Part shown: positions 5,618 to 5,777 of the stretch, in pieces
How the letters are laid out: each line of letters starts with the position of its first letter
How positions within the stretch are numbered: the first letter of the stretch is position 1
DNA from: a bacterium
GTDB taxonomy: Bacteria; Bacillota; Clostridia; Oscillospirales; CAG-272
Length of the DNA stretch: 5,777 bases
Direction of reading: 5' to 3'
Assembly: GCA_004558975.1 (NCBI GenBank)
Contig: SFZB01000059.1
Coordinates: forward strand, 1-5,777
The notes under the pieces: model-generated
Seen by the model: the letters and a program-made list of their open reading frames with translations, nothing else
What the model was told of the DNA's origin: nothing
Databases searched by the model: none
Program-made: the position numbers and the translations under genes

Positions 5618-5777
5618 ATGGATGCTAAAACGATTTCAAGGCTGATCCTCCACAGGATCCTCGCCGTCAACACGATCTACCGATACGAGACGAAGCGCAT
5701 CACGCGCAATGACCGCTCGACCTATGCCCTGACGCTGAAGATCGAAGGGCTGACGTACTACTACGCGGGCGGCAAGA
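5618..5777 (+). CDS. AraC-family transcriptional regulator, N-terminal part only
   Basis: Only 53 codons are inside the window. The visible part resembles the start of the cupin-like sensor domain of Bacillota AraC regulators: VNTIYRYETKRITRNDRSTYALTLKIEG, then TYYYAGGK, matching the usual pattern in which a polar segment leads into strands reading A-L-x-L-x-x-x-G and Y-Y. The helix-turn-helix pair would be at the C-terminus, outside the window. It is divergent from a carbohydrate operon, as expected for a local regulator. There is no ribosome site before the ATG at 5618. An in-frame ATG at 5597 would add seven residues (MLYNNLT) but lies inside the promoter spacer, so it is unlikely. The family call rests on a short stretch and on context. 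Confidence 0.7.
   Translation, partial: MDAKTISRLILHRILAVNTIYRYETKRITRNDRSTYALTLKIEGLTYYYAGGK

Overview
The window looks like a piece of a GC-rich, low-GC-lineage-style Bacillota chromosome, most likely an uncultured gut or rumen member of the Clostridia. The reasons are strong AGGAGG-type ribosome sites, sigma-A-like promoters (TATAAT with 17-18 bp spacers) in a very AT-rich intergenic region, two type II signal peptides, and a protein with InlB-like and GLUG repeats, a combination common in Clostridia. The lineage is an inference from style, not a match to a known genome.

Layout, reading in the direction of transcription on the minus strand. A promoter near 5476-5505 drives five tightly packed genes: a Gfo/Idh/MocA-family sugar oxidoreductase (4371-5420), a ten-helix EamA/DMT-superfamily transporter (3179-4330, start uncertain), a PIG3-type NAD(P)H:quinone oxidoreductase (2193-3182), a lipoprotein with two InlB-like domains and five GLUG-like repeats (740-2182), and a lipoprotein glycoside hydrolase of family GH43 (1-728, running off the left edge). 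Gaps are 40 bp, a 4-bp ATGA overlap, 10 bp and 11 bp, and I see no terminator between the genes. On the plus strand a divergent AraC-type regulator starts at 5618 and runs off the right edge.

The 5472-5617 intergenic region holds two back-to-back promoters with two pairs of short direct repeats between them, one pair next to each -35 box. This fits an AraC regulator controlling both itself and the operon. The araC promoter sits so close to its ATG that the message would be leaderless or nearly so.

Working model (inference): GH43 on the outer face of the membrane cuts a plant-type glycan, perhaps arabinan or xylan. The GLUG lipoprotein may bind glycan or attach to a surface, the DMT carrier moves a small product or metabolite, and the two cytoplasmic oxidoreductases act on the sugar or on a reactive carbonyl derived from it. 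The substrate cannot be named from sequence alone. There is no RNA gene, CRISPR array, insertion sequence or other mobile element that I can see.
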